NCBI RefSeq assembly: GCF_900188405.1
Contig: NZ_FZOF01000002.1
Location: 62,001 to 126,000, forward strand
DNA: 64,000 bases
Reading direction: 5' to 3'
DNA from: Actinacidiphila glaucinigra
GTDB lineage: Bacteria > Actinomycetota > Actinomycetes > Streptomycetales > Streptomycetaceae
Both the position numbers and the translations under genes were made by a program. This document shows positions 43,031-51,491 of this stretch, in pieces (the first letter of the stretch is position 1; every line of letters begins with the position of its first letter). The notes beneath the pieces are model-generated. The model saw only the letters and a program-made list of their open reading frames with translations, was not told the origin of the DNA and made no database searches.

Positions 43031-45049
43031 GTGCCGGAGAACGCAAGCGAGGTGACCGCCGCCGGGATCGCGCGGCTGGCCGGGGTGGGACGGGCGGCCG
43101 TCAGCAACTGGCGCCGCAGGCACGCCGACTTCCCCAAGCCGGTGGGGGGCACCGACACCAGCCCGGCCTTCGCGCTGCCCGAGGTCGAGAGCTGGCTCCG
43201 GGCCCAGGGCAAACTCGCCGAGGTCCCGCTGCGCGAACGGGTCTGGCAGCGGGCCGAGTCGCATCCCGCGGGCACCGCGGCCGCGCTCCGGCAGGCCGGC
43301 GCCGTGTGCCTGCTGGTCCGTGAACGCCCCGACGCCGCGCCCCGGATGAAAGGCGCGCAGGACACGGAGGCCGCGGAGGCCGTACGGGAGGTCCTCGAGC
43401 GGCACTTCGGGGGACGCTTCACCCCCGGCGCGCCCGTCGACGCCGAACTGCTGCGCGGAGCGGCCGAACTCGCCGCCGGGATGGGACCGCGCCAGGCCTA
43501 CGAGTTCCTGCTCGGGCGCCATCTGGACGCCAACCCCCGGCAGCACACCCTGACCCCGCCCGCGCCCGCCGAGCTGATGGCCGCGCTGGCCGGCCCCGCC
43601 CGTACCGTGCTGGACCCCGCCTGCGGCACCGGCACCCTGCTGCGCGCCGCCGAGGCCCCGCACGAGGTGTACGGCCAGGAGGCCGACCCGGACCTGGCCG
43701 CGCTCGCGGCGCTGCGGCTGGCGCTGCACGCCGACCCGGCCGCGGCGGTACGGGTGGCGGGCGGCGACAGCCTGCGCGCCGACGCCTTCCCCGCGCTCGC
43801 CGCCGACGCGGTGCTGTGCCACCCGCCGTTCAACGAGCGCAACTGGGGCCACGAGGACCTCGCCTACGACCCCCGCTTCGAGTACGGCTTCCCGGCCCGC
43901 ACCGAGTCCGAACTCGCCTGGGTGCAGCACTGCCTGGCCCGGGTCCGGGAGGGCGGGACGGTCGTGCTGCTGATGCCGCCCGCCGCCGCCTCGCGCCGCT
44001 CCGGCCGCCGGATCCGCGCCGACCTGCTGCGGCGCGGCGCGCTGCGCGCGGTGGTCGCGCTCCCGGCCGGCGCCGCACCCCCGTACGGCATCCCGCTGCA
44101 CCTGTGGGTGCTCCGCAGGCCGGACGCCGGCACGCCGGCCTCCCCGCACCTGCTGCTGGTCGACACCGCGGGCTCGCAGGACGCCGCCCCCGGGGGCGAG
44201 AAGGTGCCCTGGCAGACGGTGCGCGCCACCGTGCTGGACGCCTGGCAGTCCTTCGACCGGCACGGCACCACCGAGGAGCGGCCCGGCGTGAGCCGCGCCC
44301 TGAAGGTCATCGACCTGCTCGACGACGACGTGGACCTGGCCCCCGCCCGGCATCTGCCGCCGCCCGCCGCGGGCGGCGGGGCGGCCGAGCTCGCCGGGGT
44401 GCGCGACCTGCTGGCGGCCACCCTGCTGCGCACCGCCGAACTCGCCCCCGCCCCCGCCGGGGCGGCCGAGCCCGCCCGCTGGCCGCTCACCACGGTCGGC
44501 GAACTGGCCCGCGCCGGGGCACTGGTGCTGCGCGCGGGCGGCAACGGGAGCGCCCGCCCCGACGGCGGTCCCGCCGTGCTCACCGAGCACGACGTCCTCG
44601 GCGGCGGCGCGCCCAGCGGCACCCTGCCCGAGGGGCCGCCCGGGGAGGAGCCGGTCCTGACGCAGGAGGGCGACGTCGTCGTCCCGGTGCTCGGCCGGGG
44701 TTCGGCCGCGCGCGTCGTCGACGCCGCCACCGCCGGGGCGGCCCTGGGCCGCAACCTCCATCTGCTGCGCCCCGACCCGGCCGCCCTGGACCCCTGGTTC
44801 CTCGCCGGCTTCCTGCGCGGCACCGCCAACAACCGCCAGGCCAGCAGCTACGCCTCCACCGCGACCCGGCTGGACGTCCGCCGCCTCCAGGTGCCGCGGC
44901 TGCCGCTGGCCGACCAGCGCCGGTACGGGGAGCGCTTCCGCACCCTGGCCGCCTTCGAGGAGGCCCTGCGGCTGGCGGGGCAGTTGGGCGAGCAGTTGGT
45001 GCAGGGGCTCTACGACGGACTGACCGACGGCACGGTGCGTCCCGAATAG
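43031..45049 (+). CDS. N6 DNA methylase-like protein with altered catalytic motif
   Basis: The 672-residue protein is of the HsdM/type I modification class. It has an N-terminal HTH (VTAAGIARLAGVGRAAVSNWRRRHADFP, residues ~8-34) and a class I methyltransferase core with the SAM site DPACGTGTLL (195-204) and an EADPDLAALAALRL acidic loop. The expected N/D-P-P-Y/F motif reads CHPPF (residues 263-267), so the residue that normally positions the target adenine is histidine. The C terminus (from ~520: WPLTTVGELARAGALVLR... RLDVRRLQVPRLPLADQRRYGERF) looks like a specificity-subunit target-recognition domain, hence an M-S fusion. No restriction subunit is adjacent. Start GTG 43031. Confidence 0.85.
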   Translation: MPENASEVTAAGIARLAGVGRAAVSNWRRRHADFPKPVGGTDTSPAFALPEVESWLRAQGKLAEVPLRERVWQRAESHPAGTAAALRQAGAVCLLVRERPDAAPRMKGAQDTEAAEAVREVLERHFGGRFTPGAPVDAELLRGAAELAAGMGPRQAYEFLLGRHLDANPRQHTLTPPAPAELMAALAGPARTVLDPACGTGTLLRAAEAPHEVYGQEADPDLAALAALRLALHADPAAAVRVAGGDSLRADAFPALAADAVLCHPPFNERNWGHEDLAYDPRFEYGFPARTESELAWVQHCLARVREGGTVVLLMPPAAASRRSGRRIRADLLRRGALRAVVALPAGAAPPYGIPLHLWVLRRPDAGTPASPHLLLVDTAGSQDAAPGGEKVPWQTVRATVLDAWQSFDRHGTTEERPGVSRALKVIDLLDDDVDLAPARHLPPPAAGGGAAELAGVRDLLAATLLRTAELAPAPAGAAEPARWPLTTVGELARAGALVLRAGGNGSARPDGGPAVLTEHDVLGGGAPSGTLPEGPPGEEPVLTQEGDVVVPVLGRGSAARVVDAATAGAALGRNLHLLRPDPAALDPWFLAGFLRGTANNRQASSYASTATRLDVRRLQVPRLPLADQRRYGERFRTLAAFEEALRLAGQLGEQLVQGLYDGLTDGTVRPE

Positions 45050-45147
45050 TTACGGGATCGGGTGACAGCCCGTCGGCGGCGGCGGATACTCTCGCGATAC
45101 CACTCGCAGCTGTCACCCGTACTGATGTCCCAGGGAGTCCGAGAGCA

Positions 45148-45741
45148 GTGACGAACGGCCCCGGCCCGGTCCCGCCGTACCCGCCCGCTCAGTCCAAGGC
45201 CACGGCGACCACCCTCCGCGCCATCTTCCTCGCGATCACCGCGATCAGCTGCGGCTTCCTGTCCTGCCTCCCCCTGCTGCACCTGGCCGTCCGGCGGCGC
45301 CGGGCCATGGACTGGGTCTTCTTCTGGACCGGCACCGCGGTGAGCATCGCCTCCTTCGCGACCATCGGCACGCTGTCGGACGAGAACCCCTGGACCGACG
45401 TGGCGCTGCTCACCGTCATCGCCCTCGTCCCCCTGGTCGGCGTCCACTACCTGGTGGCCGATCTGGCGCTGGCCCGGGCCGAAGGGGCGCCCGGCTACCC
45501 GTCGTACGCCACGACCGTGCCGTACCCGCCGCCGCACCAGCCGGCCCCGCCGCACCCGCAGGCGGACTACAACCCGTACCGCGCGACCCCGCCGGCACCG
45601 ACCCCGCCCCCGCCCCCCGCGCCGCAGGCCCACGTGCCGCCGCAGCCGCCCGCACCCCCGCACCAGCCGCGGATCAACCAGGTGCGGGCGGAACTGGACG
45701 AGCTGAGCGACCTGCTGCGCAAGCAGGAGGGCGGTCAGTGA
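45148..45741 (+). CDS. Proline-rich membrane protein
   Basis: The 197-residue protein has three probable transmembrane segments (TTLRAIFLAITAISCGFLSCLPLLHL, FFWTGTAVSIASFATI, VALLTVIALVPLVGVHYLVADL). A long Pro/Tyr-rich cytosolic tail follows (PPPHQPAPPHPQADYNPYRATPP). A terminal helical stretch (INQVRAELDELSDLLRKQE) looks like a coiled coil. It starts at GTG 45148 (GAGAGCA upstream). Its stop overlaps the kinase start by four bases (GTGA), so it is co-translated with the Ser/Thr kinase and may be a membrane partner or substrate. Confidence 0.8.
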   Translation: MTNGPGPVPPYPPAQSKATATTLRAIFLAITAISCGFLSCLPLLHLAVRRRRAMDWVFFWTGTAVSIASFATIGTLSDENPWTDVALLTVIALVPLVGVHYLVADLALARAEGAPGYPSYATTVPYPPPHQPAPPHPQADYNPYRATPPAPTPPPPPAPQAHVPPQPPAPPHQPRINQVRAELDELSDLLRKQEGGQ

Positions 45742-47267
45742 ACGGACGGATCGTCGCCGGCCGTTACGAGCTGGCCACGGTCCTCGGCCAGGGCGGCATG
45801 GGCCAGGTGTGGACCGCGTACGACCGGCGGCTGGACCGGCGGGTGGCCGTGAAGCTGCTGCGCCCGGACAAGGTGGCGGGCGGCGCCGACGCCGAGGAGC
45901 TGCGCCGGCGCTTCGTGCGGGAGTGCCGGGTCACCGCGCAGGTCGACCATCCGGGGCTGGTCACCGTCCACGACGCGGGCAGCGACGCCGACGAGCTGTA
46001 CTTCGTCATGCAGTACGTGGAGGGCGCCGACCTCGCCGACCACCTCGCCGAGCACGACCCCTACCCCTGGCCGTGGGCGGTCGCCGTCGCGGCGCAGCTG
46101 TGCGCCGTGCTGGCGGCGGTGCACGCGGTGCCGATCGTGCACCGCGACCTCAAGCCCCGCAACGTGATGGTGCGTCCGGACGGCACCGTGGTCGTCCTGG
46201 ACCTCGGTGTCGCCTCCGTGCTCGACACCGACACGACCCGGCTCACCCACACCGGCACGCCCATCGGGACCCCCGCGTACATGGCGCCGGAGCAGGCGAT
46301 GAGCGGCGCCGTCGGACCCCGCACGGACCTGTACGCGCTCGGGGTGCTGCTGCACGAACTGGTCAGCGGCACCGTCCCGTTCGCGGGTTCCACGGCGCTC
46401 GGCGTGCTCCACCGGCATCTGTACGAGCAGCCCGTGCCGCTGCGGCAGGTGCGCCCGGAGGTGCCGGAGCCGCTGGAGGCGCTGGTGCTGCAGCTGCTGG
46501 CGAAGGACCCGCAGCACCGGCCGTCCGACGCCCAGGAGACCTACCGCAGGCTGGCGCCGCTGCTGCCGGTGCCCGGTTCCGTCCACCGCCCCCTCGGGCC
46601 GATGGACCCCACGCGCCCCTTCCTGAGACCGCTCGCCCCCTGGCCGGACCGCCCGGCCGCCCCGTCGCAGCCGACCCCCGCCCCGGGCATGACCGCGGCC
46701 CCCGCGGGCCACGGCATCGCGGAGGCGGTCGACGAGGTGAAGCGGCTGCTCGACGCCGGGCGCATCACCCAGGCGGTCGACATCCTGGGCGGCGTGCTGC
46801 CGGCCGCCGCGGAGAAGCACGGCGAGCAGTCACCGGTCGTGCGGATGCTGCGCAAGCAGTACGCGGCCACCCTGATGGAGGACGGCCAGTACCGCCGGGC
46901 CCTGCCGGAGCTGCGCCGGCTCGCGGACGAACTCGCCGCGGAGTCGGGGCCGCTGGGACGTCAGTCGCTGCAGTACCGCTACGAGGCCGCGCAGTGCCTG
47001 GAGCAGTTGGGCGAGGCCCCCGCGGCGCTCGCCGAGTACCGGGCGCTGCTGCCCTCCTTCGAGCAGTACCGCGCCACCGACCCCGATCTGCCGCTGGAGG
47101 TGCGGCGCCGCATCGGCCACCTGCTGCTGTCGGTGGGCGACCGCATGGCCGCCCACGACGTGCTGTCCCGTCTGCTGTACGACTCCGACCGGGTGCACGG
47201 CCCGCACCACCCCTTCTCGCTGGAGGTCCGGCGGACGCTGACCTGGCTGGGGCAGGTGGGCCGCTAG
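45738..47267 (+). CDS. Serine/threonine protein kinase with C-terminal helical repeats
   Basis: The 509-residue kinase of the PknB type has glycine loop GQGGMGQVW, K39 (AVKLL), HRDLKPRNV (D137) and DLGVA in place of DFG, as often in Streptomyces. TPIGTPAYMAPEQ (APE) is also present. No transmembrane helix is seen after the kinase domain, so it is probably cytosolic. The linker (~280-330) is Pro-rich. Residues ~330-505 form TPR-like helical repeats (RRALPELRRLADELAAESGPLGRQSLQYRYEAAQCLEQLGEAPAALAEYRALLPSF) for partner binding. It forms an overlapping operon with the membrane protein upstream. Confidence 0.92.
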   Translation: MNGRIVAGRYELATVLGQGGMGQVWTAYDRRLDRRVAVKLLRPDKVAGGADAEELRRRFVRECRVTAQVDHPGLVTVHDAGSDADELYFVMQYVEGADLADHLAEHDPYPWPWAVAVAAQLCAVLAAVHAVPIVHRDLKPRNVMVRPDGTVVVLDLGVASVLDTDTTRLTHTGTPIGTPAYMAPEQAMSGAVGPRTDLYALGVLLHELVSGTVPFAGSTALGVLHRHLYEQPVPLRQVRPEVPEPLEALVLQLLAKDPQHRPSDAQETYRRLAPLLPVPGSVHRPLGPMDPTRPFLRPLAPWPDRPAAPSQPTPAPGMTAAPAGHGIAEAVDEVKRLLDAGRITQAVDILGGVLPAAAEKHGEQSPVVRMLRKQYAATLMEDGQYRRALPELRRLADELAAESGPLGRQSLQYRYEAAQCLEQLGEAPAALAEYRALLPSFEQYRATDPDLPLEVRRRIGHLLLSVGDRMAAHDVLSRLLYDSDRVHGPHHPFSLEVRRTLTWLGQVGR

Positions 47268-47285
47268 GCCGTGGCGGTACGGGGC

Positions 47286-48677
47286 CTACCGTCCGCCGCG
47301 GGCGCGCAGGCGGCGGGCCACGCGCACCATCCGGCGCACGGTGGTGTTGCCGCGCAGCCGCTGGGTGGCGCTGAGCGGGCCGCCGCCGGGCAGCCCCAGC
47401 GAGGTGAGGCGGCGCCGCCGGAAGTAGTGCTCGGTGTCCGGGCCGAGGTTGTCCCGCAGCCAGGCCGTCGTCTCCTCGCGCAGCCCGGGGTGCATCCTGG
47501 GCTGCATGCAGAAGCCCACGGCCCGTACGAGCGCGGCGAGTTCCCCGGCCGCGCCGCCCCGGCCGTCCGGGACGGCGACGTCGGGCACGAGGTGGTCGAC
47601 GATGGTCAGCGGGACGCGGTTGCTGTTCTGGTAGGGAGTGAGCCGGTCCAGCACCAGCCGGGTCCCGGCCCGTGCGATCGCGACGTCGTAGTAGGCGCTC
47701 GCGGTGAGCATCGCGGTGGAGAAGCAGCCGACGACCAGGCGCGGCCGGCAGACCTCGTACAGCGTCTCGGCCAGCAGCGGGCCGTCGAGGACGCGCAGCC
47801 GTGCGCCCTCGGCCGCCGCGGCCTCCTCCATCGCCCTGGAGTAGCCTGCCGGCGCCGTGGGGTGGGGCTTGAAGACGATCGAGCGGTGCCCCGCGGCGAT
47901 CGCGCCGCGGACCATGGTGACGTGCAGCTCCTCTTCCTCCTGCGGGCTGAGGATGCGCAGGGCGGCGAGGTACTGGCCGAGCAGCACCGCGGTCGGCGGG
48001 TCCTCGGCGAGCGCGGCGAGCCGGGGGTCGTCCGCCGCCTCGACGGCGATCTCCTTGAGGACGGCCCGGAAGGCGTCGTCGGGGACGAGTTCGGGTTCCG
48101 CGCCGGTCTCGGCCAGCAGCAGCGGGCGCAGCCCGGGGACCAGGTCGAGGTGGAGGACCCGCTGGACGCGGTTGCCGAGGGGGCCGGGCAGCTTCTCGCG
48201 GGTGGGCCCGTAGCTCATCAGGCCGTCCGCGTACACGTGGACGGCGCTCTCGGCGAAGATCGTGGCGAGCGCGCGTGCCGGGTTGACCTGGATCGACTCC
48301 ACCACGAGCTCGACGGGGACGTCGCCGAGGCCCCAGGAGTGCCGGAACAGCCGCTGCCAGATGGAGCTCTCGTCCTCCAACGGGGCCCACTTGGATGGGC
48401 GGTGCGGGTGGATCACCTCGTTCCACGAGACGACCTCGTCGAAGCGGGTGACGATCCGCCGGTACCCGTACATGTCGGAGAGCTGGACGACCGTCTCGGG
48501 GACCGGGGCGTTGTTGCTCACCAGCAGGACGCGCCGGGTGCCGGCACGCGGCCCGAAGGCACCGGCGTCCAGCGCGGCGGCGAGCGTCGCGGCGCCGTAG
48601 AGGGTCGAGACCTCGAAGATCTGGGCCCGGTCGTGGTTCATGCTCTCCTCGGCGGGGTCCGCCATGGTCACGGTCAT
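47286..48677 (-). CDS. Polysialyltransferase-family (POLYST-like) glycosyltransferase
   Basis: The 463-residue cytosolic protein resembles bacterial alpha-2,8-polysialyltransferases. It has an N-terminal VLLVSNNAPVPETVVQL, then VHVYADGLMSYGP (resembling the D/E-D/E-G motif of GT38/GT52), HRSIVFKPHPTAP (the HP motif binding the CMP donor) and RPRLVVGCFSTAMLTASAYYDV (S/T-pair region). The C-terminal ~50 residues are basic (RRRRLTSLGL... RRMVRVARRLRARGGR). Donor and acceptor are not known; a CMP-nonulosonate donor would be typical. Its ATG 48677 follows the upstream GT2 stop (48680) by two bases, so the pair is one operon. Confidence 0.8.
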   Translation of the reverse strand: MTVTMADPAEESMNHDRAQIFEVSTLYGAATLAAALDAGAFGPRAGTRRVLLVSNNAPVPETVVQLSDMYGYRRIVTRFDEVVSWNEVIHPHRPSKWAPLEDESSIWQRLFRHSWGLGDVPVELVVESIQVNPARALATIFAESAVHVYADGLMSYGPTREKLPGPLGNRVQRVLHLDLVPGLRPLLLAETGAEPELVPDDAFRAVLKEIAVEAADDPRLAALAEDPPTAVLLGQYLAALRILSPQEEEELHVTMVRGAIAAGHRSIVFKPHPTAPAGYSRAMEEAAAAEGARLRVLDGPLLAETLYEVCRPRLVVGCFSTAMLTASAYYDVAIARAGTRLVLDRLTPYQNSNRVPLTIVDHLVPDVAVPDGRGGAAGELAALVRAVGFCMQPRMHPGLREETTAWLRDNLGPDTEHYFRRRRLTSLGLPGGGPLSATQRLRGNTTVRRMVRVARRLRARGGR

Positions 48678-48679
48678 CG

Positions 48680-49648
48680 TCACGCCGCCTTCCGCGCGCC
48701 GGCGCGCAGCCGCAGGAGCACGTCCGCGCGCTGGATGTCCATCTCGGCCAGGGTCCGGTCCAGGACGTCCTGCGGCATGCGGGCCAGCGCCGCGGCGGAC
48801 TGCCGCCTGAGCTGCCGGCCGGTCTCGGCGTCGTAGCGCCGCACGTTGGACATGTGGAAGGCGATCAGCGCGCAGTAGGTGCGCACGATCTTGGGCAGGA
48901 AGCGGTCGGCCTCGCGGTCGGCGAGGACGCCGTCGAGTATCGCGTCGTGGGCCGGTATGAAGTCCAGCTGCCGGCCGTCGCTGATCTGGGTGAGCGAGTC
49001 GCTGACCCCGCGCCGGTAGAAGACGCCGAGCGGGCGGATCACCGCGAAGGACTCGGCCGTCAGGTGCAGCCGCCAGACCCACTCGCGGTCCTCCGCGGTC
49101 CGCAGGCCGGTGCTGTAGCGCATACCGCCGTCCTCGAAGAGCCGGCGGTGGTAGATCCCGGCCCAGACGAAGGGGTAGTCGACCATGGTGGACACGTGCG
49201 AGGGCGCGATCGCGTCGCGCGGGTCGAGCACGGCGTCCCAGCGCCTGGCCGGCGGGCGGTGCACGACCCGCTCGGCGCCGGTGGCCTTGACGTGCCCGGT
49301 GCGCACGAAGTCGCAGCCCAGGGTCTCGATGCCGGCGACGAGCTCGTCGAGGTAGCCGCGGGCGTACCAGTCGTCGCCGTCCAGGAAGGTCACGTACTGC
49401 CCGCGGGCCGCGTCCAGTCCGGTGTTGCGGGACTGGGCGACGCCCTTGTTCACCTCGTGCCGGATCACCCTCAGGCCCGGCAGCCGGCGCTCCCAGTGGT
49501 CGAGGATCTCCGGGGTGCCGTCCGTCGAGTGGTCGTCGACGAGGATGAACTCGGTGCCCTCCCCCGCGTTGTTGGCAAGCCCGCACAACATGTCCGGTGC
49601 GTATGCCTGAATATTGCGGAAGGGAACGATTACCGAAAGTTTGGGCAC
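48680..49648 (-). CDS. Family 2 glycosyltransferase
   Basis: The 322-residue GT-A enzyme begins VPKLSVIVPFRNIQAYAPDML, with FILVDDHSTDGTPEIL, GVAQSRNTGLDAARGQYVTFLDGDDWY (DxD-like metal site) and the acceptor region FVWAGIYHRRLFEDGGMRY and REWVWRLHL. It transfers an NDP-sugar to an acceptor glycan. GTG 49648 is chosen because the family's conserved start is there; an upstream frame to 49714 lacks homology. It is divergent from the GT29-like gene and in one operon with the POLYST-like gene. Confidence 0.88.
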   Translation of the reverse strand: MPKLSVIVPFRNIQAYAPDMLCGLANNAGEGTEFILVDDHSTDGTPEILDHWERRLPGLRVIRHEVNKGVAQSRNTGLDAARGQYVTFLDGDDWYARGYLDELVAGIETLGCDFVRTGHVKATGAERVVHRPPARRWDAVLDPRDAIAPSHVSTMVDYPFVWAGIYHRRLFEDGGMRYSTGLRTAEDREWVWRLHLTAESFAVIRPLGVFYRRGVSDSLTQISDGRQLDFIPAHDAILDGVLADREADRFLPKIVRTYCALIAFHMSNVRRYDAETGRQLRRQSAAALARMPQDVLDRTLAEMDIQRADVLLRLRAGARKAA

Positions 49649-50021
49649 CTGGGAATCCAGACGATCTCGAGGCGGGCCACGGACTCCGGCCCCCCGGACG
49701 GTGCCGGAGGGCAAGCGTATAGGACTAGATCCAGAACGGGCGTCGAGAATGCTTCCGCAGGGTGAACACAGGGAATACGGAATGCGAACTCCCGCTTTTC
49801 CGCACGTCGCCCGCGGTCCCCTCCGCCCGCCGCCCAGGTCGTTCGCATCCGATTAGATCCTCGTTCACTTGGACGTCACATCCGCTCCCTATGGTGATCG
49901 CCTCCGCCCCATGTGCCGTGCGCGTGTCCATGTGCGTCGAGGTGCCCCGGGCGGGGTCTGTTGATCCGCGCGGGAAACCCATGCAGTTCTCCCCAGCGGC
50001 CGTGTCATTGTTGGGAGCAGC
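49649..50021. other. Divergent promoter region of the glycosyltransferase genes
   Basis: 373 bases without gene between the minus-strand GT operon and the plus-strand GT29-like operon. The sequence is less GC-rich than its flanks, with TTCCGC and GGAATACGGAATGCG around 49770-49790 and ATTAGATCCTCGTTCACTTGG around 49852-49872. Promoters in both directions are expected here; none is certain. Confidence 0.5.
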
Positions 50022-51491
50022 ATGGTCAAGTTCCGGGCTGGATGGCTCGAGAAAAGATTGGACAACGCCGCGGGGGCGGATATTCCGATCGCTTCGGTTT
50101 CCGTGGCGGAGTGCGTCCGGTCCTGCGCCGTCCACGGCGGCAAGCTCGTCAAGAACCTGGACTGGAAGAAGGGCCAGCTCGCCGAAGCCATCCGGGAACT
50201 TCTCGCCCGGTACGCGGCCGCGATGACCGATCCCGGGGACGCCGCCGCGCTCTCCGGCGGGAAGAGCACCTGGCCGAAGTCGAACCCCGAGGTGTTCGAC
50301 GCCCTCCTCGAGGTGGGCAACAAGGCCGTGGACGTGCGGGGCGCCGACGAGCTGCGGCTCGCGACGCGCATCACCGAGACGATCTTCGGTGTCCGCAAGC
50401 AGTCCCGGGCCGGCTGGCGGCTGCGGGCGCGCCTGATGGACGCGCTGGGCGACGACGCCGCAACCATCGCCGCGTACGAGCGTTTCCTGGCCCTCACGCC
50501 CAACGACGACCTCAACGTCGCGGGCCGCATCACCAAGCTCCAGGAGAGCGGCGAGCGCCTGGCCGAGACGCTGGAGCTGCTTGAGCAGGAGGCCCCCGGC
50601 GCCCGTGAGTTCAAGGGCGCCCCGGACACCGAGCTGTGGGCGGAGGGCCTGGCCCTCAAGGAGGCCGGCGACTGGGAGCGTGCCGAGCCCCGGCTCGTGG
50701 CCGCGCTGGTCTCGATGGCCGAGCAGGACCGTCCCTCCACCTCCGTGCGCGCGGCGCTGACGGACTACGTGAACCTCCGTCTGGAGCGGGACCGCGGCCG
50801 GCTGGCCGGCTCGACCCGGCTGCTGGAGCTGTACGCCGACGACCGCCGGCTGCGCGAGCTGGACCCGATCGCGGACCCCGGGCTGACCGGTACCGAGATG
50901 GTCGCCCTCAGCGACTTCCGCAACCTGATAGCGGGGAAGACGATCTGCCTGGTCGCCAACTCCCAGCGGGTGGGCACCAGCACGATGGGTCAGGAGATCG
51001 ACTCCTACGACCTCGTCGTCCGCTTCAACTCCTACCGGATCGAGGCGCCGGCCACCGGCACCAAGACCGACATCCACGCGACGATCCACCTGCACAACTA
51101 CAACTGGGACAAGAAGGTCGAGACGCGGCTGGTCTTCAGCGGCAGCCACCACCAGTGGCGCAACTCGGTCCGCCGCCGCCTGGTCCCCGGCGCCCAGCGC
51201 TACGTGGGCGACCGGACGCTGCGCTGGCCGGTGCGCGAGATCGGCCGGGTCGGCGAGGACGTGATGCCCTCGATCCCCACCAGCGGCTTCAACATGCTGT
51301 GGCTGCTGGACTTCCTGGACGTCAGCCCGAAGATCGACCTCATCGGGTTCGACTTCTACGACAGCGGTGCCTACCGCCTTCAGGAAGCCATGAAGCTCCC
51401 GATCGCCACCGCGCACGGCTACTCGGACGAAAAGGCCTGGGTCATGGCCCGCGCCCAGGAAGTCACTGAAATGAGGATATCGCTCCGATGA
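50022..51491 (+). CDS. GT29 sialyltransferase-like protein with N-terminal helical domain
   Basis: The 489-residue protein has a C-terminal domain with the conserved sialylmotifs of family GT29. Motif L is residues 307-355 (TICLVANSQRV... GQEIDSYDLVVRFNSYR... GTKTDIHATI). Motif S is 416-446 (PSIPTSGFNMLWLL... KIDLIGFDFYD). The motif VS histidine-x4-glutamate pair is H465/E470 (HGYSDE). Residues 1-290 are helical and TPR-like (AIAAYERFLALTPNDDLN, ALKEAGDWERAEPRLVAAL). GT29 enzymes transfer CMP-sialic acid or similar sugars in eukaryotes and some bacteria. ATG 50022 has TTGGGAGCAGC upstream. Overlaps the next gene by four bases (ATGA). Confidence 0.78.
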   Translation: MVKFRAGWLEKRLDNAAGADIPIASVSVAECVRSCAVHGGKLVKNLDWKKGQLAEAIRELLARYAAAMTDPGDAAALSGGKSTWPKSNPEVFDALLEVGNKAVDVRGADELRLATRITETIFGVRKQSRAGWRLRARLMDALGDDAATIAAYERFLALTPNDDLNVAGRITKLQESGERLAETLELLEQEAPGAREFKGAPDTELWAEGLALKEAGDWERAEPRLVAALVSMAEQDRPSTSVRAALTDYVNLRLERDRGRLAGSTRLLELYADDRRLRELDPIADPGLTGTEMVALSDFRNLIAGKTICLVANSQRVGTSTMGQEIDSYDLVVRFNSYRIEAPATGTKTDIHATIHLHNYNWDKKVETRLVFSGSHHQWRNSVRRRLVPGAQRYVGDRTLRWPVREIGRVGEDVMPSIPTSGFNMLWLLDFLDVSPKIDLIGFDFYDSGAYRLQEAMKLPIATAHGYSDEKAWVMARAQEVTEMRISLR

